The position numbers and the translations under genes were made by a program. DNA of 64,000 bases from Marivirga tractuosa DSM 4126 (GTDB lineage Bacteria > Bacteroidota > Bacteroidia > Cytophagales > Cyclobacteriaceae), in NCBI RefSeq assembly GCF_000183425.1, contig NC_014759.1:1488001-1552000 (forward strand), given 5' to 3'. Position 1 is the stretch's first letter. Each line of letters opens with the position of its first letter. The notes beneath the pieces were generated by a model, which was not told the origin of the DNA, did no database searches, and saw nothing but the letters and a program-made list of their open reading frames with translations. Positions 1 to 9,665 of the stretch are shown one piece after another.

Positions 1-273
1 CTATGATGTGCCATTGTGAAAATTGATTAATAAAACTGAAAACTAAGGCACTTGCTTAGCATTTGCGCACTACCCCAGAGCGGGCAGGACTGTTAAAATG
101 GCGGGCCTGCTTGTGCAGACAAGCCAGAGTTGGCCTTGTGGGTAGTAGCATCTTTTCACCATGCCTTTTGCTCCTCGTCCGACCACTGGCGGATACTTTT
201 TATCAAGAAAAAGTATGAGGAAGAAAGCACAACAAAAAGATTTAAAAGATGAAAATAGAATTAGTTATTAAAA
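1..273. other. Intergenic region rich in inverted repeats
   Basis: No gene is supported here. The stretch is more GC-rich than its surroundings and foldable: ACTACCC near 70 can pair with GGGTAGT near 160, enclosing ACAAG/CTTGT arms. At 193-216 ATACTTTTT pairs perfectly with AAAAAGTAT around a 6-nt loop. The style matches the palindrome-rich noncoding block at 17.3-18.5 kb. It could be the 3' flank of a gene to the left of the window, a structured RNA or mobile-element debris; the sequence does not decide. Confidence 0.4.
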
Positions 274-918
274 ATGGACAATCAACCTAAAAACTACTCC
301 TCCACCAAATTCCAATTCGAAAAATGCCTTGAATTCCTCCTCAAAGCAGGCCAATCAGAATTCGGTAACCACTTTCAAATCAGTGAGGCCGATCATGAAA
401 CCATCTTCAAAATACTAGCCTATTTCTATGAAGACGAAGAGATCTGCAAAAACTACAAAATCTCAACAAGAAAAGGATTACTCCTTACAGGACCAGTAGG
501 CTGCGGCAAAACAACCCTCATGATGCTATTCCGACATTTCCTCCACTCAGTCCATAAATACCCGGTCAAATCAACCAGAGAAATTTCTTACGAATTTCTC
601 GATCATGGCTTTTCCCTAATCAATAAATACTCAAAAGCCCACTTCCAACGCTACCAAGACCAAATGGTGCCTCGCACCCTTTGTCTTGATGATCTAGGCC
701 TAGAATCCACCATCAAACATTTTGGAAATGAAACCAACACAATAGCCGAAATCCTCCTCAACCGTTACAGTCTTTTCACAACCAGAGGAATGATTACACA
801 TGCTACAACCAACTTAAATCCTGATGAATTGGAGAATCTCTATGGAAACAGAGTAAGGTCACGAATGAGAGAAATGTTTAATCTCATCTCGTTTAATTCA
901 AAAGACAAAAGAATGTAG
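274..918 (+). CDS. DnaC/IstB-like P-loop ATPase
   Basis: A 214-aa AAA+-like ATPase. Walker A is visible as GPVGCGKTT around residues 73-81, Walker B as LCLDDLG near 136-142, a sensor-1-like THATTN near 178, and an arginine-rich stretch (NRVRSRMREM) near 193-202 that could hold the arginine finger. The layout fits small ATPases of the DnaC/IstB type, which load helicases or help transposases and are common in Bacteroidota mobile elements. No transposase or helicase partner is in the window, so the partner is unknown. ZapE-type ATPases were considered, but the protein is shorter and lacks their extended N-terminal region. The family call is sound; the specific role is open. Confidence 0.7.
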   Translation: MDNQPKNYSSTKFQFEKCLEFLLKAGQSEFGNHFQISEADHETIFKILAYFYEDEEICKNYKISTRKGLLLTGPVGCGKTTLMMLFRHFLHSVHKYPVKSTREISYEFLDHGFSLINKYSKAHFQRYQDQMVPRTLCLDDLGLESTIKHFGNETNTIAEILLNRYSLFTTRGMITHATTNLNPDELENLYGNRVRSRMREMFNLISFNSKDKRM

Positions 919-977
919 CATTGCACAATATACATATCTCTACTCCCTTAAAGCATCATTTTAATCCAATGACATTA

Positions 978-1361
978 TTAGGAAGCCTTACTTTCTATTT
1001 TTACTTTATCAATAATATCTAGAATATCTTTTTCAATTGGCATGGATTGCAACGGAGGAACATTAGCTCCCCCTGTATTCCCCACAGGAATCCTTCCCAC
1101 AAAAGATTTCACACCCCCTACAAGTAATCTAGGTATCTGCCCAATAATTTCTTTAGTGCTTTTTATTCTTATGCCAAATTTTAACATCAACCAATGAACT
1201 TCGGAATGTTGAAAAGGATAGGGCTGGCCTAAGACATGAGCCCGTTCTAACTGTTGCCAGGCTTTTGGCAATTCTTTTTTATTTAAGTATTCCCTATATA
1301 ATTCCAATTCTTTGCAGTAATAAATTTTGAGTCTTTCAGGCATTAATGTATTGAAATTCAT
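978..1361 (-). CDS. DUF3703 family protein
   Basis: A 127-aa protein matching the DUF3703 pattern: an N-terminal helical half with WQQLERAHVLGQ and HSEVHWLML, then GGVKSFVGRIPVGNTGGANV near residues 80-100. DUF3703 genes commonly sit in metal-efflux and czc/mer-type clusters, as here, downstream of a Fur-family gene and the RND/CDF operon. Biochemical function is not established. The ATG at 1361 (MNFNTLMPERL) is preferred over the upstream ATG at 1400 because family members start near MxPxxLK. It follows the Fur gene by nearly 190 bp, so it may be the last gene of the operon or have its own promoter. Confidence 0.8.
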   Translation of the reverse strand: MNFNTLMPERLKIYYCKELELYREYLNKKELPKAWQQLERAHVLGQPYPFQHSEVHWLMLKFGIRIKSTKEIIGQIPRLLVGGVKSFVGRIPVGNTGGANVPPLQSMPIEKDILDIIDKVKIESKAS

Positions 1362-1548
1362 ATCAAAATATTTTTTGAACGAAAATACAGGATAATTCAA
1401 TGCAGTGGAATTGCAATTATTGGAAAGTAAAAATGCTTTATATTATTTCTTCAAATTGCTCTATGAACAAGTCTAGGCATACGGCCAAAAGTATAATTAA
1501 AGTTTGAAATTTTTCAAGCTTACCCACTATTAACAATCCATTTACAAC

Positions 1549-1989
1549 TCAACTAGCGCATTTCCCGCAAATACCCTTTACTACCAAATTCGCCTCTTCT
1601 GATATGAATTTTTGTGGTAAACTAATCTCTGGGATTTTATATTTAGGTAGGCAAATGGTCTCATTACATTCCTTGCAATGAAAATGGACATGTAAGTCTC
1701 GCTCTAATTCACATTTGCAACCATCTTCACATAATGCATATTTGGGTGCACCTGTACCGTCATCAATGCTATGGACTAGCCCATTTTCCTGAAATGTTTT
1801 AAGCGTGCGAAATAAGGTCACTCTATCAGATTTTTCCACCTCCTTTTCCAAATCAGTCAAACTAATGGCAATTTCTTGATCTAGCAAGGCTTCTAAGACC
1901 AACAGACGCATAGCCGTTGGTCTAATATTCTTTTCCTGTAAATTCTTTTCCAGTTCCCTTATTTTCATTTCTTGATCTTTAACAATCAT
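1549..1989 (-). CDS. Fur-family metal-responsive transcriptional regulator
   Basis: A 146-aa Fur-superfamily repressor. The N-terminal winged helix spans roughly residues 20-85 (RPTAMRLLVLEAL, VTLFRTLKTFQENGLV). The C-terminal domain holds a His-rich HVHFHC segment and two CxxC structural zinc motifs (HCKEC and GICGKC at the end). Position as a downstream gene of a CDF/RND efflux operon suggests zinc- or related divalent-metal sensing (Zur-like) rather than iron, but metal specificity cannot be read from sequence. Its start overlaps the 3' end of the CDF gene by 11 nt, implying translational coupling. A second ATG at 1968 is also possible. A candidate operator is the palindrome at 10023-10036 in the promoter of the first gene of the cluster. 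Confidence 0.85.
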   Translation of the reverse strand: MIVKDQEMKIRELEKNLQEKNIRPTAMRLLVLEALLDQEIAISLTDLEKEVEKSDRVTLFRTLKTFQENGLVHSIDDGTGAPKYALCEDGCKCELERDLHVHFHCKECNETICLPKYKIPEISLPQKFISEEANLVVKGICGKCAS

Positions 1990-2866
1990 CTAACTCACAA
2001 TTTTCCTCCATGCTTTCAGTTTCAATCGTAATATGATTAACAGATTCATCCTTTAATTCATTACGAGCTTTTTTCTTGATCTCTGAAAGCTCCGATAATC
2101 TAAAATCTTCTTTCAATCTTATGTGAATACTCATAATATGATAATTTCCGTCCAAAGACCACACATGGCAATCGTGCACATCTTTAATCTCATCAATCAC
2201 TTCCAATTTCTTCCGTATTTTATCAATTGATACATCAGAAGGAATTCCTTGCATTACAACGAGCAAACTCTTTTTTAGATTCTTATAGACATTGTATAGC
2301 ACGAATAAGGATATTAATACAGAAAGTAATGGGTCAATAAATGGAGCATCAAAATACATCATGATAATACTTCCTATAAACACGGCAACCCATCCTAATA
2401 CATCCTCCAGTAGGTGCAATGAGACTACTTTTTCATTCAGAGATTCACCCTTTCTCAGTTTAAAGACAGCTGCTCCATTCACGATAATGCCCAGTATAGA
2501 AAGGTACAGCATTCCTTCCACATTGGTTTCTTCAGGATTGAAAAGACCGGGAATTGCCTTAGTTAAGATAAATATAGAGCCTGCCACTAATACTATGGAA
2601 TTTATTATAGCACCTAATAGGGAAAATCGTTTATATCCAAACGAAAAGGTCATTGTTCTGCCTTTTTTGGACAATTTTTGAAAATACCAGGATAGGCCCA
2701 AGCTCAAGCTATCTCCCAAATCATGTAAGGCATCAGATAAAATAGCCAAACTATTGGTGTACAGCCCACCAATAATTTCAATTATCGTAAATGCGAGGTT
2801 GAGGAAGAAGGCTACTTTTACATTGCCTTCAGAATGATCGTGTGAATGTTCGTTATTATTTCCCAT
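1979..2866 (-). CDS. czcD: CDF-family zinc/cobalt/cadmium efflux transporter (CzcD-like)
   Basis: A 295-aa cation diffusion facilitator expected in the inner membrane with six TM segments. A His/Asp-rich N-terminus (EHSHDHSEG) precedes TM1. The metal-site motifs are HxxxD in TM2 (HDLGD) and HxxxD in TM5 (HLLED), the signature of Zn-type CDFs. A cytoplasmic C-terminal domain (about 200-295) ends in Glu/Cys-rich residues. The ATG at 2866 is chosen: it directly follows the stop of the upstream gene (2869-2871) and gives the usual length, whereas the longer reading frame adds 28 atypical residues. It likely exports Zn, Co or Cd using the proton gradient and is cotranscribed with the RND pump. Confidence 0.88.
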   Translation of the reverse strand: MGNNNEHSHDHSEGNVKVAFFLNLAFTIIEIIGGLYTNSLAILSDALHDLGDSLSLGLSWYFQKLSKKGRTMTFSFGYKRFSLLGAIINSIVLVAGSIFILTKAIPGLFNPEETNVEGMLYLSILGIIVNGAAVFKLRKGESLNEKVVSLHLLEDVLGWVAVFIGSIIMMYFDAPFIDPLLSVLISLFVLYNVYKNLKKSLLVVMQGIPSDVSIDKIRKKLEVIDEIKDVHDCHVWSLDGNYHIMSIHIRLKEDFRLSELSEIKKKARNELKDESVNHITIETESMEENCELDDC

Positions 2867-2868
2867 AA

Positions 2869-3660
2869 TTATTTTGAAAGATTTAAGATTCTTATTGCGC
2901 CTCGAATCACAAAGGTGAAAACTATTCCACCAATTACTAAATCTGGCCATTTACTCTCTAATAAATACACCAGTACACCCGCCAAAATCACACCGCCATT
3001 CACAATTATATCATTAGAGGTAAAAATGCTACTCGCTTGCATGTGAGCCTCATTACTTTTTGCTTTATTGATTAGCCAAAGTGTCACTAAATTTCCTGCT
3101 AGGGCTAGGATTGAAATTATAATCATCCAGTGAAACAAAGGTGTTCCACTTTCAGTAAAAAATCTTCTCAATACCTCCAAAAAACCTAAAAGAGCCAAGC
3201 CCATTTGAAAATAGCCACTTATTTTTGCCACTTTCTTTTTCCTAGCAACAGCAGCACCAACTGCCAATAAACTAAGCCCATAAACAATAGAGTCTGCTAG
3301 CATGTCCAAGGAATCAGCAACTAAGCCCATAGAGCTTGAAATCCAGCCTGTAGTCATCTCAATTACAAAAAAGACTAAATTTATTCCTAACACCCACCAA
3401 AGTACTTTTCTCTGCTGCGTATGATCAATAATTTCTGGCAAGTCTGCTTCTTGGGTGTTTACTAATTTTTCATTCAGTTGAAGTTCGGCTAGGGCGTTTT
3501 GAATGCCATCAATTTCAGCACTATGATATACCTGCAATTGTCGATGGGGAATATCAAATTCAAGCTGCTTAACCTCTTCTAAACTTTCTAGCTTCATTCG
3601 AATCATCTGTTCCTCAGAGGCGCAATCCATTTTATGTATTTTAAAAGTGCTCTTATTCAT
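2869..3660 (-). CDS. CDF-like cation transporter with N-terminal HMA-like domain
   Basis: A 263-aa protein with a cytosolic HMA-like ferredoxin fold at residues 1-70 (KMDCASEE, one Cys instead of CxxC) followed by a six-TM CDF-like membrane domain from about residue 85. TM motifs are DMLAD (DxxxD) and SNDIIVN rather than the HxxxD pairs of Zn-specific CDFs, and the C-terminal cytoplasmic CDF domain is missing because the protein ends right after TM6. It sits between the membrane fusion protein gene and the canonical CDF gene, so a metal-delivery or transport role in the same efflux set is likely. The fusion type recurs in Bacteroidota metal clusters; its substrate is unknown. Confidence 0.8.
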   Translation of the reverse strand: MNKSTFKIHKMDCASEEQMIRMKLESLEEVKQLEFDIPHRQLQVYHSAEIDGIQNALAELQLNEKLVNTQEADLPEIIDHTQQRKVLWWVLGINLVFFVIEMTTGWISSSMGLVADSLDMLADSIVYGLSLLAVGAAVARKKKVAKISGYFQMGLALLGFLEVLRRFFTESGTPLFHWMIIISILALAGNLVTLWLINKAKSNEAHMQASSIFTSNDIIVNGGVILAGVLVYLLESKWPDLVIGGIVFTFVIRGAIRILNLSK

Positions 3661-3718
3661 ATTTTGTTAAATATTAACTGATACAAAACCGCATGTTCTG
3701 AAAATTTTGAAATTCAAT

Positions 3719-4927
3719 CTAATGTCCATGAGAAGCCTTACTTTTATTCATCTCTGAAATCAAATAGTAAGCATCACTCCATGCGACTAGCGCCCCTGCT
3801 GGAAGTGGCTCCAGAAGTTTTATCTCAACCCATCCATCTGCCTTCAACCCAGTTCGTATTTCCACAGCTTGAAAAGTCCATTCTGTTTCACCGTCTTTTT
3901 GAAGCTTTTCTGCAAGGAAAATATAAGGCTTTCCATCTTCTTCAATAATGGCTTCCTCTGGTAATGCTATGGCTTGCTTATTACTAGTTTCAATTCTAGC
4001 ATTAATATACATACCGGGGATTAAAAAATTTTCCTTCTGCTCAATTTCTGCATGAACATGTACCGCTTTTGGGTTCTGCTCAAATTTCTTACCCACAGAA
4101 TAAATTTTAGCAGTCAAATTTGCACCTGGCACTGAAGCAACCGAGAATTTCATTTGTTGGCCTACCTCCACTTTATGAACATCCTTTTCAAACACCATCA
4201 AATCCGCATGAACATGTTCTGTATTCACAATCATGAACATTTCAGTTTGAGGCTCAACATATTGGCCGATCTGAACTTTGACTTTTTCTATGTACCCATT
4301 TATTGGACTGACAAGAGGTACATATTGATAAATCTCACCCTCCTTTATGCTTTCTATATTTAAACTCAATTGCTTTAATTGAGCTTCATAGCCCTTTATT
4401 TCTCCTTTCACAGCTTGATAATTAGCCAAGGTCTGCTGATAATCCTTTCCTGAGCCTACTTCCTCCTCATAAAGGCGCTTTTGTCTTTGCATCTCTTTCT
4501 CAAGATACTGGAATTGACTATAAGCTTGTATATAGTTACTTTGAAGATTGCTGAGATTAGGGTGTGACAAGAAAGCCAATACTTCACCTTTTTTAACCTT
4601 ATCTCCTTCAATCACTTTTATACTTGTTACATTGGCTCCTAATATGCCAGTAACGGTAGCTTCATGCTGTGGAGGAACTTCTAAATGTCCATTTGCCTCT
4701 ACAATTCCAGATAGGTTGCGGCTAGGCATGGAATCCACCTTTATCTCAAGGCTTTCAAACTTAAGATTGGAAAGATGTAAAACAGACATTCCCGCTTCTT
4801 TTTGTCCAGCCTCTTCTGCTGATTTATCCTTTGTTTTATTTTCTATTCCAGTTGATTTACTGCCACAAGCTGTAATTGCTGTTCCGAAAAAGAAGAATAC
4901 CAGAATATATATAATTTGATTTTTCAT
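3719..4927 (-). CDS. RND efflux periplasmic adaptor (CzcB/CusB-like lipoprotein)
   Basis: A 402-aa membrane fusion protein. It has a lipoprotein signal peptide with lipobox TAC around residue 21, a barrel-sandwich (biotinyl-lipoyl-like) domain interrupted by a long alpha-hairpin (about 130-200, LQSNYIQAYSQFQYLEKEMQ region), a beta-barrel domain and a C-terminal domain ending in SHGH, which may bind metal. It should bridge the inner membrane pump and the outer membrane channel. It lies 35 bp downstream of the fused RND gene on the same strand, as expected for a czc/cus operon. Metal choice (Zn/Co/Cd versus Cu/Ag) is inferred from the pump, not from this protein. Confidence 0.88.
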   Translation of the reverse strand: MKNQIIYILVFFFFGTAITACGSKSTGIENKTKDKSAEEAGQKEAGMSVLHLSNLKFESLEIKVDSMPSRNLSGIVEANGHLEVPPQHEATVTGILGANVTSIKVIEGDKVKKGEVLAFLSHPNLSNLQSNYIQAYSQFQYLEKEMQRQKRLYEEEVGSGKDYQQTLANYQAVKGEIKGYEAQLKQLSLNIESIKEGEIYQYVPLVSPINGYIEKVKVQIGQYVEPQTEMFMIVNTEHVHADLMVFEKDVHKVEVGQQMKFSVASVPGANLTAKIYSVGKKFEQNPKAVHVHAEIEQKENFLIPGMYINARIETSNKQAIALPEEAIIEEDGKPYIFLAEKLQKDGETEWTFQAVEIRTGLKADGWVEIKLLEPLPAGALVAWSDAYYLISEMNKSKASHGH

Positions 4928-4962
4928 TGCTTTATGTTTTATAAATCTGATGATTTTATGAC

Positions 4963-7900
4963 TTATTTTGATGTTTTTAAATAATATTCTAATTGATAGC
5001 GACTCTCCAGGTATTTACCGAAAGCATTCCATGAATCCACTTCTATACTTATCGCATCTTTTATATTTTGTAGAAAAGAAACATAGTCAATAGCTCCTTC
5101 TCTGTAGGCTGCAATAGCACCTTTTCGCTGTTCAGTAGCAAGAGGCAATGCTTCCTCATTATAATAATTCCATGAATTATACCACTTCAGGTATTGCGAT
5201 CGAACACGATTATATTCATTATTCAATTCCAACTCAGCCTGCCGGTAATTTTGCTCAGCAATATCCTTTTGAATTTTGGCAGATTGAGATCTACCCAGTT
5301 CTGGCCCAAAAAATAATGGGATATTTATCCCTACCTGATAGGTATAAAATCCAGACTGGCCACCAATTTCTTGCCTACCATATTGTCCTTGTAATTTAGG
5401 CAGAAACTGTGAGCGCCTCTCTCTTATGACTGCATTTGCAACTTCCACTTCTTGTGCTGAAATATCCAATAATGGATGACTTCTTACTGAATCGGCTACA
5501 AAATTGAGTGGCTCGGCTAATCGCTCTGTCGGGATATCGGCAACGGTAAATAGGCTGTCATTAGCAAACCACAAATTCAATCGTTGCAGTGCACTTAAGT
5601 AATCTCTGTAGGCTTGCTCTCTTTCAATATGTACTTTGTTGGCCTGATTGGCTGTTGCTAGAAATTCTAACTTAGAAGTAGCTTCTGTTTCCAATCTGAT
5701 TTTAGCCGCTCTCTCTATATCCCTAAAAACAGAATCAAGTTTATCGTAAACTTCAAACTTATTTTTTGCTACATAAAGCATTCCCCAGGCAGTACTTACT
5801 TCGCGCTCCAGCTCAATAATGGATAGCCCAAGTGCTTTTTCTGCTAATACCACCTGTTCCTTTTGAAGGTTTCGCTTAGAGGCCACACCAAAAACATCAA
5901 TATTTTGCTGTTGAAACCCAATGCTTGTATACACTCCATTGGAACCATTGCCCGCTTCTTCTCTTCCTGTGAAAATCTGAGTATTCCCCAAATCCCAAGC
6001 TGTTTTCTTTAGTACTAGTTGCTTTTCAATTTCCAGTTTTGCCGATTTGATTTTAGGATAATTCTCGACCGCCTTTTTCTTAGCCTCATCTAAAGTGATT
6101 TCATTAAACGAATCTTGCTGAACACCTTGTGCATGGCCTGAGCTTGACAAACCAAATAATCCTCCACAAATGATAAGTATAATAATAACATTGACACTTG
6201 GTGATCTTAGTCCTTTTTTCCTGTCAATTCTTCCTTCAACAAAAGTGTAAAGCACTGGCAATACTACCAGCGTAAGCATCGTGGCAGTAAGCATCCCTCC
6301 AATGACTACTGTGGCCAAAGGCCGCTGTACTTCAGCTCCTGCGGAGGCAGAAAATGCCATCGGTAAAAATCCAAAAATATCGGTTGTTGCAGTAAGCATA
6401 ATTGGTCTGATTCGTTCTTTGGTTCCTGTTAAAATTCGTTCTCTAATACTTGTAACACCTTCTTCTTTCAATGAATTGAACCGATTGATTAATACCAACC
6501 CATTCAAAACGGCTACCCCAAATAGTACGATAAAGCCTACCCCTGCTGAAATACTGAAGGGCATATCTCGCAGCCAAAGAGCAAAAACACCCCCAATTGC
6601 AGCTAGTGGAATAGCGATATAAATCATAATGGATTGCGAGAAGGATTTTAAGGCAAAGTATAACAGTACAAATATTAAGAAAAGCGCTATTGGGACAACA
6701 ATCATCAAACGACTTTTTGCCCGCTCCAGATTTTCAAATTCACCGCCATAGCTTATATAATACCCGGGAGGTAAGTCAAGCTCGGCATCCAGCTTAGCTT
6801 GAATGTCTTTCACTACAGATTCAACATCTCTGCCTCTTGTATTGACGCCCACATAAGTTCTCCTATAAGTGTCATCGCGTGAAATCTGCATGGGTCCTGG
6901 CACATAACTAATGTCTGCTACCTCTTTAATGGGTACTTGCGTACCGTCTGGCAAATCTATATACAGGGTCTGCAAATCCTCTATACTTTGCCTGTAGGCT
7001 TCATCAAATCGAATGACTAAATCGAAACGCTTTTCTCCTTCAAAAATCACCCCCGCTACTCCTCCAGCAAAGGCTGAGCTTACATATTCATTCAGCTTTT
7101 GAATGTCCAATCCATATTGCGCAATCTTATCGCGATTATAGCGCACTGTCATTTGAGGTAAGCCTGATGTCCGTTCAGGATTAACATCTCCAGCACCAGG
7201 CACTGTCTCAATAATTTCAGCCATTTCCTGTACCTTCTTAGCAAGAATATCTAAATCATCACCATATAATTTAACGGCAATATCTTCCCGTACCCCCTCT
7301 AGTAATTCGTTGAATCGCAGCTCTACCGGCTGTGTAAAAACAAAATTCACACCTGTAAGATGCGTTTCGAGCTTTTCCTTGATTTTCGCTATCAATTCAT
7401 TTTTTGTCTTAGCGGAAACCCATTGATCTTTATCTTTTTCCAATATTAAATACATATCAGCTATGTCCATTGGCATGGGGTCTGTTGGTATATCTGCCAC
7501 ACCAATTCGAGCAGTAACGGTTTTAATCTCAGGGAAATTTTCGAGCAAAAGTTCCTCGATTTTAATTGAAACCTTCTTCGATTCGCTAAGCGAACTCCCG
7601 GGGCGAACTAATGCCTGCATGGCAATATCCCCTTCGTCCAACTGAGGTACAAATTCGCCTCCCATTTTGGAAAATGTATAACCTGCCACCCCCAGTAAAG
7701 CAACGGCAAAGATGATAACCAGCATTTTGAAGCGTAAAGCTCCATTCAATAAAGGGAGGTAAGCATTATGAAAGGCGCTTATGATTTTATCGCTCACCTT
7801 TTCTAAGCCTCGCTCAAATCTGCCAAACCAATTCTTTTTATTCTGAATGGGTTTCATTAATAATGCCGACATCATAGGTACGTAAGTCAAGCATAGTAGA

Positions 7901-9369
7901 ATAGCACCCATCATGGCAAAGCCAAAGGTATAAGCCATTGGCTGGAACATTTTACCCTCTACTCCTGTGAGAAATAAAATGGGAGCAAATACAATTAGAA
8001 TGATGATTTGACCAAAAAATGCTGAGCCCATCATGGTGCTACCAGCATCATAAGCCAAATCATCCATCACGCCCTGATTAAATTTTACTTTACCAGACCT
8101 AATCCGCTTTTGTACTTCATAAACAGTTCCTTCAATAATGATGACAGCTCCATCTATGATAATTCCAAAGTCAATGGCTCCCAAACTCATAAGGTTGGCC
8201 CAAACACCAAATTGCTTCATCAGAATAAAAGCAAATAGAAGCGAAAGCGGAATAGTAGTGGCGGTGATTATTCCACCTCGTAAACTACCTAACAAGAGCA
8301 CCAGTGCGAAAATAACGATTAAAGCCCCCTCTATTAAATTGGTTTTAACCGTATCGGTGGTTCTTGAAATCAAATCACTTCTGTCAATAATCGTATTGAT
8401 GCTTAAACCTTCAGGAAGCGATTTCTCCACTTCTGCCATACGGTCTTTCACATCCTGAATTACCTTATTTGGGTTAGCTCCTTTCAACATCATGATAATT
8501 CCACCAACCGCTTCTTTTCCATCCTGCGTGAAAGCACCATAGCGCACTTGGTTTCCGAAATGCACTTTTTCCGCTACATCACCAATAGTGATAGGAATAC
8601 CGTTTTCCGTCTTCACCGATATCTTACGGATATCATCTAATGATCTAATTAAACCTTCTCCTCGTATGAAGTTAGACATGTGGTTTTTCTCTATGTAGGC
8701 ACCTCCCGTATTAACATTATTTCTAGCCAGTGCCTCATAAACTTGAGAAATACTTACGTTCATGGCATTAAGCTTTTCAGGATTAATGGCTACTTCATAT
8801 TGCTTGATATACCCGCCAAAAGAGTTAATATCAACTACTCCCTTCAGTAAGGTTAATTGCCTTTTTACGATCCAATCTTGAATACTTCGAAGCTCCATTG
8901 GGGAATATACCGAGTCATAGCCCTCCTCTGGCTGAATGGTATATTCGTAAATTTGACCCAAGCCTGTTGTTATCGGCCCCATACTTGGGCTTCCAAATTT
9001 ATCAGGGATGGTTTCCTGTAAGTCGTTGAGCTTTTCCTGTACTAATTGCCTAGGCAAATAAGTACCCATCTCATCTTCAAAAACGATGGTTACAACTGAG
9101 AGGCCAAACCGTGAAACTGACCTAATTTCATTGACTCCCGGCAAGTTACCCATAGCCAATTCCACAGGGTAAGTCACAAACTGTTCTATATCCTCCGTGG
9201 CTAGATTAGGCGAAACGGTCATCACTTGCACCTGATTATTGGTAATATCAGGTACAGAACCCAAATTGACCGTGTACATGGAGTATGTTCCAACTCCTAT
9301 GAGTGCCATAGTGAGCAGACCCACAATAAATTTATTCTTTATAGAAAAAGAAATGATTTTATTAATCAT
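4963..9369 (-). CDS. CzcA-type heavy-metal RND pump fused to TolC/CzcC-like outer membrane factor
   Basis: A 1468-aa fusion. Residues 1 to about 1055 form a full HME-RND pump with 12 TM helices and two large periplasmic loops. TM4 near residue 400 carries the pattern DFGxxxDGAVxxxE, typical of the divalent-cation (Zn/Co/Cd/Ni) CzcA group; CusA pumps for Cu/Ag have a different TM4 signature. At about 1055-1075 a hydrophobic stretch (VNVIIILIICGGLFGL) followed by SGHAQG looks like an internal signal peptide. Residues about 1085-1468 match a CzcC/TolC-like outer membrane efflux protein (ITLDEAKKKAVENYPKI and heptad-rich repeats). Separate genes are the norm in Proteobacteria; the fused form is known in Bacteroidota. 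Whether signal peptidase separates the halves is not known. Confidence 0.92.
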   Translation of the reverse strand: MINKIISFSIKNKFIVGLLTMALIGVGTYSMYTVNLGSVPDITNNQVQVMTVSPNLATEDIEQFVTYPVELAMGNLPGVNEIRSVSRFGLSVVTIVFEDEMGTYLPRQLVQEKLNDLQETIPDKFGSPSMGPITTGLGQIYEYTIQPEEGYDSVYSPMELRSIQDWIVKRQLTLLKGVVDINSFGGYIKQYEVAINPEKLNAMNVSISQVYEALARNNVNTGGAYIEKNHMSNFIRGEGLIRSLDDIRKISVKTENGIPITIGDVAEKVHFGNQVRYGAFTQDGKEAVGGIIMMLKGANPNKVIQDVKDRMAEVEKSLPEGLSINTIIDRSDLISRTTDTVKTNLIEGALIVIFALVLLLGSLRGGIITATTIPLSLLFAFILMKQFGVWANLMSLGAIDFGIIIDGAVIIIEGTVYEVQKRIRSGKVKFNQGVMDDLAYDAGSTMMGSAFFGQIIILIVFAPILFLTGVEGKMFQPMAYTFGFAMMGAILLCLTYVPMMSALLMKPIQNKKNWFGRFERGLEKVSDKIISAFHNAYLPLLNGALRFKMLVIIFAVALLGVAGYTFSKMGGEFVPQLDEGDIAMQALVRPGSSLSESKKVSIKIEELLLENFPEIKTVTARIGVADIPTDPMPMDIADMYLILEKDKDQWVSAKTKNELIAKIKEKLETHLTGVNFVFTQPVELRFNELLEGVREDIAVKLYGDDLDILAKKVQEMAEIIETVPGAGDVNPERTSGLPQMTVRYNRDKIAQYGLDIQKLNEYVSSAFAGGVAGVIFEGEKRFDLVIRFDEAYRQSIEDLQTLYIDLPDGTQVPIKEVADISYVPGPMQISRDDTYRRTYVGVNTRGRDVESVVKDIQAKLDAELDLPPGYYISYGGEFENLERAKSRLMIVVPIALFLIFVLLYFALKSFSQSIMIYIAIPLAAIGGVFALWLRDMPFSISAGVGFIVLFGVAVLNGLVLINRFNSLKEEGVTSIRERILTGTKERIRPIMLTATTDIFGFLPMAFSASAGAEVQRPLATVVIGGMLTATMLTLVVLPVLYTFVEGRIDRKKGLRSPSVNVIIILIICGGLFGLSSSGHAQGVQQDSFNEITLDEAKKKAVENYPKIKSAKLEIEKQLVLKKTAWDLGNTQIFTGREEAGNGSNGVYTSIGFQQQNIDVFGVASKRNLQKEQVVLAEKALGLSIIELEREVSTAWGMLYVAKNKFEVYDKLDSVFRDIERAAKIRLETEATSKLEFLATANQANKVHIEREQAYRDYLSALQRLNLWFANDSLFTVADIPTERLAEPLNFVADSVRSHPLLDISAQEVEVANAVIRERRSQFLPKLQGQYGRQEIGGQSGFYTYQVGINIPLFFGPELGRSQSAKIQKDIAEQNYRQAELELNNEYNRVRSQYLKWYNSWNYYNEEALPLATEQRKGAIAAYREGAIDYVSFLQNIKDAISIEVDSWNAFGKYLESRYQLEYYLKTSK

Positions 9370-9665
9370 AAGACTTTTAATTAGTTATTTAAAAAGAGGA
9401 AAATGGACACAATCTAATTTGAATGGTCATCTTAGAGACCAACTCAATAGACATCACCAATCCCTATTTAAAGCTTGATGAGGTGTTTATTTCCTTCAAT
9501 TTTTAATGAATCATTTAGATTTTCCTCAGGCTGAAAGAATAAAAGAATCTTCCAGCTGTTAAGGCTTCTTGGAATTGATCATTCAATCAGTATAGTAGTA
9601 CTCCTTGGCAATTTCTAAATGCCAATCATTATCAAAAGGGCGCACCTGTCCTGTTGAATAAAGCT

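Noticed and set aside
249..290. 13-residue ORF overlapping the start of the ATPase gene
   Set aside because: Too short, without leader-like codon bias or hairpins; probably chance.
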